Shown piece by piece: positions 45,792 to 54,348 of a stretch of DNA of 64,000 nt (the first letter of the stretch is position 1; each line of letters opens with the position of its first letter). The stretch is taken from assembly GCA_021151665.1 (NCBI GenBank), contig JAGKWW010000005.1, positions 17,675-81,674 on the forward strand, read 5' to 3'. The notes under the pieces are model-generated. The model was not told the DNA's origin, did no database searches, and worked only from the letters and a program-made list of their open reading frames with translations. Source of the DNA: Flavobacteriaceae bacterium. Its GTDB lineage: Bacteria; Bacteroidota; Bacteroidia; Flavobacteriales; Flavobacteriaceae. Both the position numbers and the translations under genes were made by a program.

Positions 45792-46163
45792 ATGAAACTT
45801 ACTAAAACCGAAGAACAGCTAATGCAATTTTTATGGAAGCAAAACAAGGCCTTCATGAAAGACCTCCTGGACCTGTTCCCGGAGCCTAAGCCTGCCGCCT
45901 CTACAGTTGCCACACTCCTGAAGCGAATGGCAGACAAAGGTTTTGTAGGCTATAAAGAATACGGCAAGAGCCGCGAGTATTTTCCGCTGGTGGACAAATC
46001 CGCTTACTTTTCGAAACAGGTAAACGGAATGATAAAAAGCTTTTTCAACGATTCTGCAGCGCAGTTTGCGTCCTTCTTTACAAAAGAGACCAACCTGAGC
46101 GCATCGGAACTTGAAGAACTCCGCAAGATCATTGATACTGAGATCCAAAAGAAAAAGCAATGA
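45792..46163 (+). CDS. BlaI/MecI-family repressor
   Basis: A 123-residue winged-helix repressor of the BlaI/MecI/CopY family. The recognition helix lies in AASTVATLLKRMADKGFV, the wing in YKEYGKSREYFPLV, and the C-terminal dimerisation helix in SASELEELRKIIDTE. In the family, an M56 membrane peptidase cleaves or triggers cleavage of the repressor. The M56 gene overlaps its stop by 4 bp (ATGA), so the two are translationally coupled. The operator overlaps its own promoter. Confidence 0.93.
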   Translation: MKLTKTEEQLMQFLWKQNKAFMKDLLDLFPEPKPAASTVATLLKRMADKGFVGYKEYGKSREYFPLVDKSAYFSKQVNGMIKSFFNDSAAQFASFFTKETNLSASELEELRKIIDTEIQKKKQ

Positions 46164-47593
46164 GCCATTTTATTATAACCTCGGCCATAAGCCTTGCCGC
46201 GCTCCTCCTCTTCTACCGCATACTCCTCGAGAAGCAGCGCATGCACATGTTTAAAAGGTTTTACCTGTTAGCGGCGCTTATTACCTCTTTTGTGCTGCCA
46301 TTTGTCACTATAGAATTCTACACAGAAGCTCCCTCACCCCTTTCGCCTGTTGCCGGGGTGATAGCTCCCGGGCCCCAAACTACGTTCGCACACCCTGATT
46401 CCGAAAACGGCAGCTATCTGTCCGGGGCGGCATGGGGGGCTTACCTGCTGATAACCCTGATACTGCTCATACGGTTTGCCACGAACATTTTCGGGCTTTT
46501 GAAGAAGGTTCGGAACAACACTACCACAGCGGCAGAGGGTGCGGTGCTGGTATTACTGGATGAGCCGGTAGTACCGCATACGTTCCTGAGGTTCGTTTAC
46601 ATTAACAATAAGGAATACCGCGCCGGTACTATACCATCTGAACTTCTTGCCCATGAGGTTGCCCACGTAAGGCAGCGGCATACGCTTGATATCCTCTTTA
46701 TCGAGATCCTTAAAATTATCTTTTGGTTTAACCCGCTGCTGTATCTATATAAGAAGGCGATTCAACTAAACCATGAATTCCTGGCTGACCATGAAGTTAT
46801 TTTGCAGACGGAAAACGTTGTGGCTTACCAGCAGTTACTTCTACTTAACGCAACCCAACCAGCTGTCTTTCCATTAACCAGCAGCCTGAATTTTTCGCTA
46901 ACTAAAAAAAGATTCCTAATGATGACACGCTCAACTTCCAGAAAAACAGCATTACTGCTAAAACTGCTTCTTGTAACGGTTTCGGCTGGGCTCGTGGCCC
47001 TATTGTGCACGAAAACGGTAGCACAAGAAAAAGCGGCCGGCAACGCTTTCATTGCCTCTTCGCCAGCCGGGGCGCCTGACGATGTTCGGCGCGACAAATA
47101 CTACGCTGGTGTACATATAACGATTCACGACGACCTGAACAAGGTTTATATAGACAAACAGTATGATGAGCTCACAAATCGTGAAAAACAAGTCTATCTT
47201 CCGCTGCCAACCTACCCGGCCCGGCAAAAACCTACTGCGGATGCATATGCCAGCTGGAAAAACAAAAAGCAATTTGCGCTATGGTTAGATGGAAAAAACT
47301 GCGATATCGAGGTCCTTGACAAAATGGGGCCCGAAGCAATAGCGGGATACAGCAAAAGCTTCGTTTTCAAAAACGCGCGCACCAGGCAACACCCACAACC
47401 CTACCAGATACAGGTTTACACGCACCTGTACTTTGAAAAGAACCTGGAACCGAGACTTCGAAAATACCGAGGCAACTTGTTTAAAGTACAACTGTCGCAG
47501 AACCATACAAACGGCAATTCTGCAATGGCAATTTTGGGAGCGATGCAGGCCCGGAACCTCTTTAACGATAATCGCGACCAGGCAAAACGTTAA
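46160..47593 (+). CDS. M56-family (BlaR1/MecR1-like) membrane metallopeptidase
   Basis: A 477-residue protein with three to four N-terminal membrane helices and the M56 zinc peptidase between them: HEVAH at 165-169 and the third ligand in NHEFLADHE (E206). A further helix lies near 262-282. The C-terminal region (about 290-477) should be periplasmic. It is not a penicillin-binding sensor domain and has no clear TonB C-terminus; it is of unknown fold to me. The signal sensed is therefore not beta-lactam by sequence. It is coupled to the BlaI gene and ends before a terminator. Confidence 0.88.
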   Translation: MSHFIITSAISLAALLLFYRILLEKQRMHMFKRFYLLAALITSFVLPFVTIEFYTEAPSPLSPVAGVIAPGPQTTFAHPDSENGSYLSGAAWGAYLLITLILLIRFATNIFGLLKKVRNNTTTAAEGAVLVLLDEPVVPHTFLRFVYINNKEYRAGTIPSELLAHEVAHVRQRHTLDILFIEILKIIFWFNPLLYLYKKAIQLNHEFLADHEVILQTENVVAYQQLLLLNATQPAVFPLTSSLNFSLTKKRFLMMTRSTSRKTALLLKLLLVTVSAGLVALLCTKTVAQEKAAGNAFIASSPAGAPDDVRRDKYYAGVHITIHDDLNKVYIDKQYDELTNREKQVYLPLPTYPARQKPTADAYASWKNKKQFALWLDGKNCDIEVLDKMGPEAIAGYSKSFVFKNARTRQHPQPYQIQVYTHLYFEKNLEPRLRKYRGNLFKVQLSQNHTNGNSAMAILGAMQARNLFNDNRDQAKR

Positions 47594-47623
47594 ATACCGG
47601 GAAAGGCCAAACCGGCCGACAGG

Positions 47624-47650
47624 AGATCCGCCCCACGAGGCGGATCTTTT
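47624..47650 (+). terminator. Terminator of the BlaI-M56 pair
   Basis: Stem AGATCCGCC / GGCGGATCT (9 bp), loop CCACGA, then TTTATTT. Confidence 0.88.
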
Positions 47651-47724
47651 ATTTAAACACCTTAACAACAATGCATTAAAAATCACGTTACATTTGCATA
47701 ACATCATCAATCAAAAATCAAATC

Positions 47725-48825
47725 ATGATCAAAAAATTTTTCATCACCTGCGCAGGTGCCGACAGGGATATCATCTACTCCTGTTCTAACGGCGAGCAGA
47801 ATAAGTACGCGGGTATCGGTGCCACCGTATTTTTTACGGCGCTGCTTGCATGGATCGCTTCTTCCTACGCACTCTATACCGTTTTTGACAGCGTAGTAGC
47901 CGCGGCCTTCTTCGGTTTTATCTGGGGAATGCTCATTTTTAACCTTGACCGGTTTATTGTTTCTACCATCCGAAAGCGGGACAGCTTTGGGTCAGAACTA
48001 CTACAGGCTACCCCGCGAATTGTTCTTGCGATCATCATTGCTATCGTGATATCAAAGCCACTTGAGATAAAGATATTCCAGAAGGAGATTGACACGGTTT
48101 TGCTGAAGGAAAAGAACGAACTGGCAATGGCCAATAAGAAACAGGTTGCCAATTTCTATCAGGGCGACATGGAGCGCAATAAAGCGGAAACCGATAAGCT
48201 TCAAAAAGAAATAACAGATAAGGAGAAGGAAGTTAACGCACTTTACAGCACTTATATTACCGAGGCCGAGGGTACAAAAGGCACCATGAAGATGGGAAAG
48301 GGCCCGGTGTATAAAGAGAAGCGGGAAAAGCATGACGCCGCCATCGCCGAATTGGAAACAATCCGGAAAAAGAATGAAGCGCGCATTGCCGAACTGCAAA
48401 CAGAAAAGAACACGTTACAGTCGGGGCTCGATAAGAAAGTAACCGAAACGCAGCCCATCATCGACAGTTTCGATGGACTAATGGCGCGGATCAATGCGCT
48501 GAACAAGTTGCCGTTCCTGCCCTCGTTATTCATTATGCTGTTGTTTTTGGCAATAGAAACATCACCTATCATCGCCAAGCTGCTTTCGCCGAAAGGGGAA
48601 TATGATTTTAAGCTGGAGGATGCGGAGACCGCGATAAAAACCAATCTGGCGCAGAATACCTATCAGCGGGATCTGCTCCGCACTACCGATGCCGGTATTT
48701 ATGACGATGTATATGCAGAGATACGTAGCGACCGTGAGCTCTATAACTACAAAAAGAAGAAAGCCATTGAGATGCTGCAAATGCAGGCCGATAGTTTTGC
48801 AGAAAAACAGAAAAGCGTTATGTAA
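47725..48825 (+). CDS. DUF4407 membrane protein with a coiled coil
   Basis: A 366-residue protein. The N-terminus MIKKFFITCAGADRDIIYSC is the family hallmark. Hydrophobic helices lie near 32-50, 54-75 and 94-114, then a highly charged coiled coil (about 120-240, rich in Lys/Glu), then a helix near 257-280 and a soluble tail. The function of DUF4407 is unknown. TACATTTG at 47689-47696 is a plausible -7 box. It has its own promoter and terminator, so it need not be linked to the BlaI/M56 pair upstream. Confidence 0.85.
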   Translation: MIKKFFITCAGADRDIIYSCSNGEQNKYAGIGATVFFTALLAWIASSYALYTVFDSVVAAAFFGFIWGMLIFNLDRFIVSTIRKRDSFGSELLQATPRIVLAIIIAIVISKPLEIKIFQKEIDTVLLKEKNELAMANKKQVANFYQGDMERNKAETDKLQKEITDKEKEVNALYSTYITEAEGTKGTMKMGKGPVYKEKREKHDAAIAELETIRKKNEARIAELQTEKNTLQSGLDKKVTETQPIIDSFDGLMARINALNKLPFLPSLFIMLLFLAIETSPIIAKLLSPKGEYDFKLEDAETAIKTNLAQNTYQRDLLRTTDAGIYDDVYAEIRSDRELYNYKKKKAIEMLQMQADSFAEKQKSVM

Positions 48826-48828
48826 TAA

Positions 48829-48853
48829 AAAAGCCCCTTTGGAAGGGGCTTTT
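48829..48853. terminator. Bidirectional terminator, DUF4407 / PH-SHOCT genes
   Basis: Stem AAAAGCCCCTT / AAGGGGCTTTT (11 bp), 3-nt loop, A and T runs on both sides. Confidence 0.92.
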
Positions 48854-48855
48854 TA

Positions 48856-49581
48856 CTATAAATAATTTAATATCTCTTTTTTGAGGTTGTCATACTCACC
48901 CTGAAGGATGAGCCCGTTATCCAATAATTTTTTGTAATTCTGGAGCTTTTCAAATAGTTCTTCTTTGCTTAGCTCAGCAAGCCCCTTTTCCTTGGGCTTC
49001 TCCCCGGTTACCGGAGCGCCAGGTATTTCGGCCGGCGCCGGGGCGGCAGGCATGATCTCGGCAAAGCTGGTCACTTCTTCCGCCTCTATTTCCTCTACTT
49101 CGGGTTCGGCAGTGGCAACGGGTTCGGCAATTACCGGCTCCTGAAGTGGAGCAGTAAACGCGGGCTGGGGCTGCGGTGAGGCATCTTCTTTAAGGGCATC
49201 CAGCTGCTCTTTGGCGAAAGTATTGATCTTGCGAGCCTGTATCTTTGGGAGGTAATCTATAGTTACCGTGATATCTGTATTGGTTGTAAACGAAAATTCA
49301 GAGCCGAGGATATTCTCTTTAACGAAGGTAGCAGCCACCTGCGTCCACGGATAGTCGGTAAAATCCATCGACAGCCCGAGGTTCTTCGGCTTGCACATAA
49401 TGATGCGCTTGTCGGTAAGCACAATACTATCAGGAAATACATTAATGGCCGGCTTCTTTTGTACGCCGATATAGCCTACTTCTTCATTGCGCATCAGCAA
49501 GTCGTTCAGCTTGGCAGCAATCTTTTCTATAGCTTTAGGATCCTGCTCTTCGTTCAGGAAATTCTTGATATGTTCTTTCAT
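48856..49581 (-). CDS. PH-domain protein with C-terminal SHOCT domain
   Basis: A 241-residue soluble protein. Residues 30-125 look like a bacterial PH domain (SIVLTDKRIIMCKPKNLG and the strands after it), followed by an Ala/Pro/Glu-rich linker (about 135-205), and a C-terminal SHOCT helix pair (LQNYKKLLDNGLILQGEYD). This arrangement is widespread, but its ligand is unknown. It is last in the minus-strand run from ruvC, 46 bp after the MmcQ gene. Confidence 0.82.
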   Translation of the reverse strand: MKEHIKNFLNEEQDPKAIEKIAAKLNDLLMRNEEVGYIGVQKKPAINVFPDSIVLTDKRIIMCKPKNLGLSMDFTDYPWTQVAATFVKENILGSEFSFTTNTDITVTIDYLPKIQARKINTFAKEQLDALKEDASPQPQPAFTAPLQEPVIAEPVATAEPEVEEIEAEEVTSFAEIMPAAPAPAEIPGAPVTGEKPKEKGLAELSKEELFEKLQNYKKLLDNGLILQGEYDNLKKEILNYL

Positions 49582-49627
49582 TATTTTGTGATTGACGCGT
49601 TAAATGTACAAAATATACAAACGGCAG

Positions 49628-49996
49628 TTATTGCCCGCCAAGTATTTCTTGCTGTGCCTTTTTAGTCAGGCTGCCCAGCACCAGCTCATAGGAATGCGTG
49701 ATGAGTTCGCGCACCAGTTTATCCGGCACATCGGCATTAATCTGTACGGTATTCCAGTGCACCTTGCTCATGTGGTAGCCGGGCGTTATGCCTTCATACT
49801 GTACCCGCAGTTCTGCTGACTTTTCAGGGTCGCACTTCAGGTTAGCCGAAGGGTCATTCTTTTCCCACTGGCCGAGCGATGATAATGCGAACATCTTGCC
49901 GCCAACTTTAAACACAAGCGTATCTTCGTCGAAAGGAAAATGTTCGGTGACACCCTTTTTACTGAGGCAAAAATCGTAGTAATCCTGAATAGTCAT
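49628..49996 (-). CDS. MmcQ/YjbR family DNA-binding-fold protein
   Basis: A 122-residue protein of the MmcQ/YjbR family (cyaY-like fold). Typical segments are HFPFDEDTLVFKVGGKMFAL, EGITPGYHMSKVHWNTV, and LITHSYELVLGSL. Members are small and cytosolic, with no firmly known function. The start is MTIQDYYDF at 49996; the reading from 50029 overlaps the GNAT stop. It lies 19 bp after the GNAT gene. Confidence 0.9.
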   Translation of the reverse strand: MTIQDYYDFCLSKKGVTEHFPFDEDTLVFKVGGKMFALSSLGQWEKNDPSANLKCDPEKSAELRVQYEGITPGYHMSKVHWNTVQINADVPDKLVRELITHSYELVLGSLTKKAQQEILGGQ

Positions 49997-50015
49997 AAAG
50001 TTGAAAGTCTTGAAG

Positions 50016-50423
50016 TTAGTTGCGGGCAATTTTCTCCATCAGCTTTTCAGGATGTGCCAATGGGGTAAAGCCGAATTTGGTATACAAAAAGCCCGCATCG
50101 GTAGTAGCGAGCCGCCATATTTTTACCTGTCGCAAGGCAGGATCCTCCATAATAGCTTTCATTAGCAGCGAGGAATAGCCCTTTCCGCGATATGCTTCAT
50201 CAATGAACACATCCATTAGATAAGCAAACACAGCGAAGTCAGTAACGAGCCGTGCAAAGCCTATTTGCTTCCCATCAAGGTAAACGCCATAACATTCAGA
50301 ATTGTCAATGGTCATTTGTACTTCATCAACAGTTCTCCCTTTTGCCCAGTACACCTGTGAGAGAAACTTTTGGACATAGGGCACATCTAGCCTGGTTTTG
50401 TCTTTGCTTATTTCTATATTCAT
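50016..50423 (-). CDS. GNAT-family N-acetyltransferase
   Basis: A 135-residue acetyltransferase with the acetyl-CoA loop in EAYRGKGYSSLLMKAIM (about 77-93) and the C-terminal strand TTDAGFLYTKFGF. The substrate cannot be inferred. Its ATG overlaps the stop of the cyclase-family gene by 4 bp, so translational coupling is likely. It is 19 bp before the MmcQ gene. Confidence 0.9.
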   Translation of the reverse strand: MNIEISKDKTRLDVPYVQKFLSQVYWAKGRTVDEVQMTIDNSECYGVYLDGKQIGFARLVTDFAVFAYLMDVFIDEAYRGKGYSSLLMKAIMEDPALRQVKIWRLATTDAGFLYTKFGFTPLAHPEKLMEKIARN

Positions 50424-51190
50424 ACTTGGTTGAGCTGATACAGCACAGGTTTAGACGGTGACGCATCATTTTCAAACGAAGCGATCTGCAGGTTGAGCAG
50501 GTAACTTCCGTCTGCAACTTCATCCGGAACAAAGATCATTTCGGTGATAGTAGCCTCGTGCCTTGCATTAGTATTTAGATTATTCACGTCTTTCACATTC
50601 CAGAAAGCCTTGTGCGAAACCAGTTTACCCCCATCTTCTTCGCGATCTACACTGGGTAGGTCTATAAGAAGGTGTTTTATACCGCATTCGCGAATGAAAA
50701 GGGCGGCTTCCTCTGCAAGGTAGGGCGGATTGGTATGGCTATAGTTGAGATGTTTTTTGGTGTCGCTGTTGGGTAATGTTCGTATGATTAAAGCCTCTGG
50801 GCTTTTATGCTTCAACAGCACTTCAAGCTGCTGACGCGTAATAACTGAATCTTCGTCATCTTTATCCGGCATCACCGAAACTACTTCCGCCATAAAAAAG
50901 AACTGTTTAAGCGACTGATTAATGCTGTAAAATTCTTTTGTGATATGGCCCAGGCATTCGGTGTGGGTACCATGCCCGTGCGGATTAAAGTAAATATTAT
51001 TAAAATTGGTTGAGGCCCCCTCGCTGACCTTGCCCGTCCACTCCCCCATCTTCACGGGTTCGATTACGGGCTGGCCCAAATACCACGCAACCGGGTTGTG
51101 CCCGTCTGCAGTTATAGGAAGCGAAATATCCAGCGGCTTTGAGAGATCAGCGGTATAATCTTTTCCATTTGCATGGATCGTTATTTTCAT
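50420..51190 (-). CDS. Cyclase-family (kynurenine formamidase-like) hydrolase
   Basis: A 256-residue metal-dependent hydrolase of the PF04199 group. The metal site is HGHGTHTECLGH, with Glu where the usual HxGTHxD motif has Asp. Relatives include kynurenine formamidase and isatin hydrolase. No other tryptophan-degradation genes are nearby, so kynurenine formamidase is only a possibility. It lies 13 bp after hemW and overlaps the GNAT gene. Confidence 0.87.
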   Translation of the reverse strand: MKITIHANGKDYTADLSKPLDISLPITADGHNPVAWYLGQPVIEPVKMGEWTGKVSEGASTNFNNIYFNPHGHGTHTECLGHITKEFYSINQSLKQFFFMAEVVSVMPDKDDEDSVITRQQLEVLLKHKSPEALIIRTLPNSDTKKHLNYSHTNPPYLAEEAALFIRECGIKHLLIDLPSVDREEDGGKLVSHKAFWNVKDVNNLNTNARHEATITEMIFVPDEVADGSYLLNLQIASFENDASPSKPVLYQLNQV

Positions 51191-51203
51191 GGCTCTGTAT
51201 TTG

Positions 51204-52337
51204 TTATTCCAAATTTAGGAAAAACAGGTCGCTGGCAATACCGTCGGTCAAAAACTTTCCTTTGGCCGTGGCTTTCAGCACATCATCGTCTATCGAAAGC
51301 GTACCGTTCTCCAGAAATTTTTGAGACTCTTTTTGAAGACGTGTCAGATATTCCGGCCCAAATTCATTACTTATTCGTGTCAGCGACACCCCCCACATCG
51401 TTCGCAGTCCGGTCATAATGTACTCATTGTACCGGTCGGTAAGTGTAAGAACTTCTTTTTCTGAAGGCAGATTTCCTGCTTGCAAGGCTTTCAGGTAAAG
51501 GGAATTATTAGCGATATTCCAGCTACGGGATATACCGTCATAACTATGCGCAGACGGACCGATACCCATATACTTTTTACCAAGCCAGTAAGCGGTATTG
51601 TTTTTAGAAAAATATCCGGGTTTGCCAAAATTGGAAAGTTCGTAATGGATAAAACCCTCTTGGGGCAGCCGCTTTGTAAGTAACCGGAAATGCTCTTGTG
51701 CCACTTCTTCAGACGGTGCCGGAACGATGCCTTTTTGCACAAAGGTGTGCAGTGCTGTTTTGGACTCCACAGTGAGCGCATAACTCGAAATATGTGGAAT
51801 ACCAAAGGAGAGCGCTTTTTCGACATTCAGTAACCATTTGTCGTTGCTCATTCCGGGAACACCATAGATCAGGTCAATCGTAATATTATCAAAATGCTTA
51901 ACCGCTTCGGCCAGGCAAGCTTCGGCCTGTGAAACATTATGCGCGCGGTTCATTATTTTCAGGTCCTCTTCAAAAAAAGACTGTATACCGATGCTCAGTC
52001 GATTGATATTGGTTTGGGCGAGCTGCTGTATCCGATCGGGCGAAAGGTCATCGGGATTCGCCTCAAGGGTAATTTCAGGATTATCCGCAACATCGTAGTT
52101 CAGGTATACCGAATCGATCAACAGCTTTACTTCATCGTTGGACAAAACCGAGGGTGTCCCTCCGCCAAAGTAGATCGTTTCAATTGTTTCGCCTCCTAAT
52201 TCCTCTTTTCGCAGAAAGATCTCGTGCGCGAGTGCCAAAACCATTTCGTCTTTCTTTTTCATTGAAGTAGAAAAATGGAAATCGCAATAGTGGCATGCCT
52301 GCTTACAAAAAGGAATATGGATGTAAATGCCAGCCAT
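51204..52337 (-). CDS. hemW: Radical SAM haem chaperone HemW
   Basis: A 377-residue radical SAM protein. CKQACHYCDF gives CxxxCxxC at the [4Fe-4S] cluster, and Phe follows one residue later, as in HemW rather than coproporphyrinogen dehydrogenase HemN. Family segments IYFGGGTPS and TLEANPDDL are present, with the C-terminal HemN_C domain. HemW binds haem and inserts it into respiratory enzymes. Its ATG overlaps the ruvC stop by one base (TAATG). Confidence 0.94.
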   Translation of the reverse strand: MAGIYIHIPFCKQACHYCDFHFSTSMKKKDEMVLALAHEIFLRKEELGGETIETIYFGGGTPSVLSNDEVKLLIDSVYLNYDVADNPEITLEANPDDLSPDRIQQLAQTNINRLSIGIQSFFEEDLKIMNRAHNVSQAEACLAEAVKHFDNITIDLIYGVPGMSNDKWLLNVEKALSFGIPHISSYALTVESKTALHTFVQKGIVPAPSEEVAQEHFRLLTKRLPQEGFIHYELSNFGKPGYFSKNNTAYWLGKKYMGIGPSAHSYDGISRSWNIANNSLYLKALQAGNLPSEKEVLTLTDRYNEYIMTGLRTMWGVSLTRISNEFGPEYLTRLQKESQKFLENGTLSIDDDVLKATAKGKFLTDGIASDLFFLNLE

Positions 52338-52888
52338 TATTTTAACCTGCCTTCATTCTGCTTAACAAAACTTTCCCATCCCGAATAACTTTTACCGGCA
52401 ACTGTTTTTCCTGAGTTGAAAAAATGACAAACAGCCGCCGCAAGACCGTCGGTACTGTCAAGATTCTTCGGGATTTCTTTGAGCGCAAGAAGCTGCTGCA
52501 GCATTTTAGCAACCTGCTCTTTACTCGCGTTACCGTTTCCTGTAATGGCCATTTTTATTTTTTTAGGCTCGTACTCGGTAATCGGAATCTGGCGTGAGAG
52601 TCCTGCTGCCATAGCTACGCCTTGCGCCCTGCCCAGCTTAAGCATCGACTGAACATTTTTGCCAAAGAAAGGCGCCTCGATAGCGATCTCATCAGGATGG
52701 TGCGTTTCGATAAGTTCTATCGTACGCTCAAAGATCACACGGAGCTTGATATAATGGTCGTCATATTTACTTAACTGAAGCTCATTAAGCTGCAGGAACT
52801 CCATTTTTTTGCCCACCACCTTTATCAGGCCAAAACCCATGATGGTAGTGCCCGGATCGATACCCAATATTATGCGTTCGTTTGCCAA
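52337..52888 (-). CDS. ruvC: Holliday junction resolvase RuvC
   Basis: A 183-residue endonuclease that cuts Holliday junctions. The acidic active site is visible in ILGIDPGTT (D11), AIEAPFF and DGLAAAVCHF. The start is TTG at 52888 (MANERIILGID); this gives the standard N-terminus, and no ATG upstream fits. The flippase-like gene starts divergently 23 bp away. hemW follows with a 1-bp overlap; ruvC-hemW-cyclase-GNAT-MmcQ-PH run in one direction with gaps under 50 bp, so they are probably one operon. Confidence 0.95.
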   Translation of the reverse strand: MANERIILGIDPGTTIMGFGLIKVVGKKMEFLQLNELQLSKYDDHYIKLRVIFERTIELIETHHPDEIAIEAPFFGKNVQSMLKLGRAQGVAMAAGLSRQIPITEYEPKKIKMAITGNGNASKEQVAKMLQQLLALKEIPKNLDSTDGLAAAVCHFFNSGKTVAGKSYSGWESFVKQNEGRLK

Positions 52889-52911
52889 TTTAAATTCGTT
52901 ATTTTGCCGGC

Positions 52912-53865
52912 ATGCCCGGTACCCGCAAAGCTAAGCATTTACTCATTGCCGCCGTCAAACTTTTGGTGGTGGGCGGTGCGTTTTATTTCATCTGGTCGCG
53001 GCTGGCGCATGATGAAAAACTCGACTGGCACTTATTTTCAAAAGCGCTTAAGCAGCCCAACGCCTCATGGTTATGTGCAGGTCTGCTAATGCTCACGTTC
53101 CTGAATCGATTTCTGGAGATCCTGAAATGGCATACCTTGGCCAACACCCTTAAACCACTTTCTCTAAAACAGGCAGCAGCCCAGGTACTGGCAGCAGTTA
53201 CAGCAGCGCTATTTACTCCCAACGGAATTGGTGAATATGCTGCTAAAGCGTTGTACTTTGAAAAAAAGCACGCAAAACAGGTCGTATTCCTGAACCTGGT
53301 TTGCAACGGTGTGCAGTTGCTTTTGGCTGTGTTTGGAGGAATCGCCGGGCTGGTCTACTTCAATAGTAATTATCATGCGGTACCACAGGGGCTGCTTTTG
53401 GTTATCCTTGGCTTAGTGGTAGCTATTATTTTTTTGATAAGCGCCGTGAGAAAGGTTGCCATTAAAGGCTATTCGCTGCGTCGGCTGATAAGTAAGGTAA
53501 ATACATTACCCCAACCTGCCCATCAGAAAAATCTCCTCTTTGCCCTTTTGCGCTATGGCGTGCTGATGCATCAATACTACCTTTTGTTCCTTCTTTTTAA
53601 CGTAGGCACACCGTATCCTCTATTGTTGGCGGCAATTGCGGCTACGTACTTTGTAGGTTCGTCACTGCCCTCTTTCCAGTTTTTGGACTTTGCCGTAAAA
53701 GGAGGAATAGGCGTTTTCTTTTTTGGGCTGATGGGCGTAAGCGAATGGATCGTGGTATTGGTTTCCACCCTCGTCTGGTTGCTCAATACCGTGCTGCCTG
53801 TAATTGCAGGGAGTTATTTTGTGTTGCGTTTCAAGGCTGTTGCGAAACCACAACCGGGAGGATAA
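52912..53865 (+). CDS. Flippase-like membrane protein (UPF0104/LPG synthase TM domain family)
   Basis: A 317-residue inner-membrane protein with about eight hydrophobic helices and no soluble domain. It resembles the membrane half of lysyl-phosphatidylglycerol synthase (MprF) and AglD-type proteins: KWHTLANTLKPLSLKQAAAQV and LFTPNGIGEYAAKALYF are typical. A lipid-flipping role is a family guess. TTATTTTGCC just before the ATG suggests a -7 element with almost no leader. Its last 35 bp overlap the convergent lipoprotein gene. Confidence 0.85.
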   Translation: MPGTRKAKHLLIAAVKLLVVGGAFYFIWSRLAHDEKLDWHLFSKALKQPNASWLCAGLLMLTFLNRFLEILKWHTLANTLKPLSLKQAAAQVLAAVTAALFTPNGIGEYAAKALYFEKKHAKQVVFLNLVCNGVQLLLAVFGGIAGLVYFNSNYHAVPQGLLLVILGLVVAIIFLISAVRKVAIKGYSLRRLISKVNTLPQPAHQKNLLFALLRYGVLMHQYYLLFLLFNVGTPYPLLLAAIAATYFVGSSLPSFQFLDFAVKGGIGVFFFGLMGVSEWIVVLVSTLVWLLNTVLPVIAGSYFVLRFKAVAKPQPGG

Positions 53866-54310
53866 ACTGCGTGGTAACCGGAACTCCCTCTTTTTGGGCA
53901 GGTTCGATCTTCGGGAAATCAACCAGTTTCACTTTCAGGATACTGTCTATTTTAGCAACATTCACCCCAACGCTATCCTGCGGTAGCTGCGGTTCAAATT
54001 CAAGGCGCGAGTCATTGAACACCGTAACCTTTACGTTGATCGTGTCGAGTTGCGGCGAAAGCATAGCCAGCGTATCGGCACCCAGCTTTTCCTGAACCAG
54101 CCTCGCTATGGTAGCAAAAAAGCATTCTTTTTTCTGTTGCTTATCGAGCAGGCTGTCGCACTCGGCTAACGAAGGGTAGGCGCTGACTTCTTTCCAGTTG
54201 ATCTCTTTCAGGCGCTTTTGCAAAAGGGCATCTTCATCCGGCACCTTGCTGTCGAACAACTGGCAGGAAGCTAAGGAAACAAAAGCCAAAATGAAAAGGA
54301 GTTTCTTCAA
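53831..54310 (-). CDS. Hypothetical lipoprotein with TonB-C-like end
   Basis: A 159-residue protein starting at TTG 54310, which gives a clean lipoprotein signal (MKKLLFILAFVSLASC; C16). A TTG at 54352 would place 14 extra residues before it. The middle is charged; the last third (VKVTVFNDSRLEFEP ... EGVPVTTQFILPVVV) has the layout of a TonB C-terminal domain, but only weakly. I do not recognise a named family. It follows the macrodomain gene by 38 bp and converges into the flippase-like gene, overlapping by 35 bp. Confidence 0.75.
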   Translation of the reverse strand: MKKLLFILAFVSLASCQLFDSKVPDEDALLQKRLKEINWKEVSAYPSLAECDSLLDKQQKKECFFATIARLVQEKLGADTLAMLSPQLDTINVKVTVFNDSRLEFEPQLPQDSVGVNVAKIDSILKVKLVDFPKIEPAQKEGVPVTTQFILPVVVSQQP

Positions 54311-54348
54311 CGGTATAGAATTGCTACGCCAAAAATAAACAATTTTAA

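Noticed and set aside
50420..51190. Kynurenine formamidase as a firm call
   Set aside because: No tryptophan-degradation neighbours, and the metal motif has Glu for Asp.
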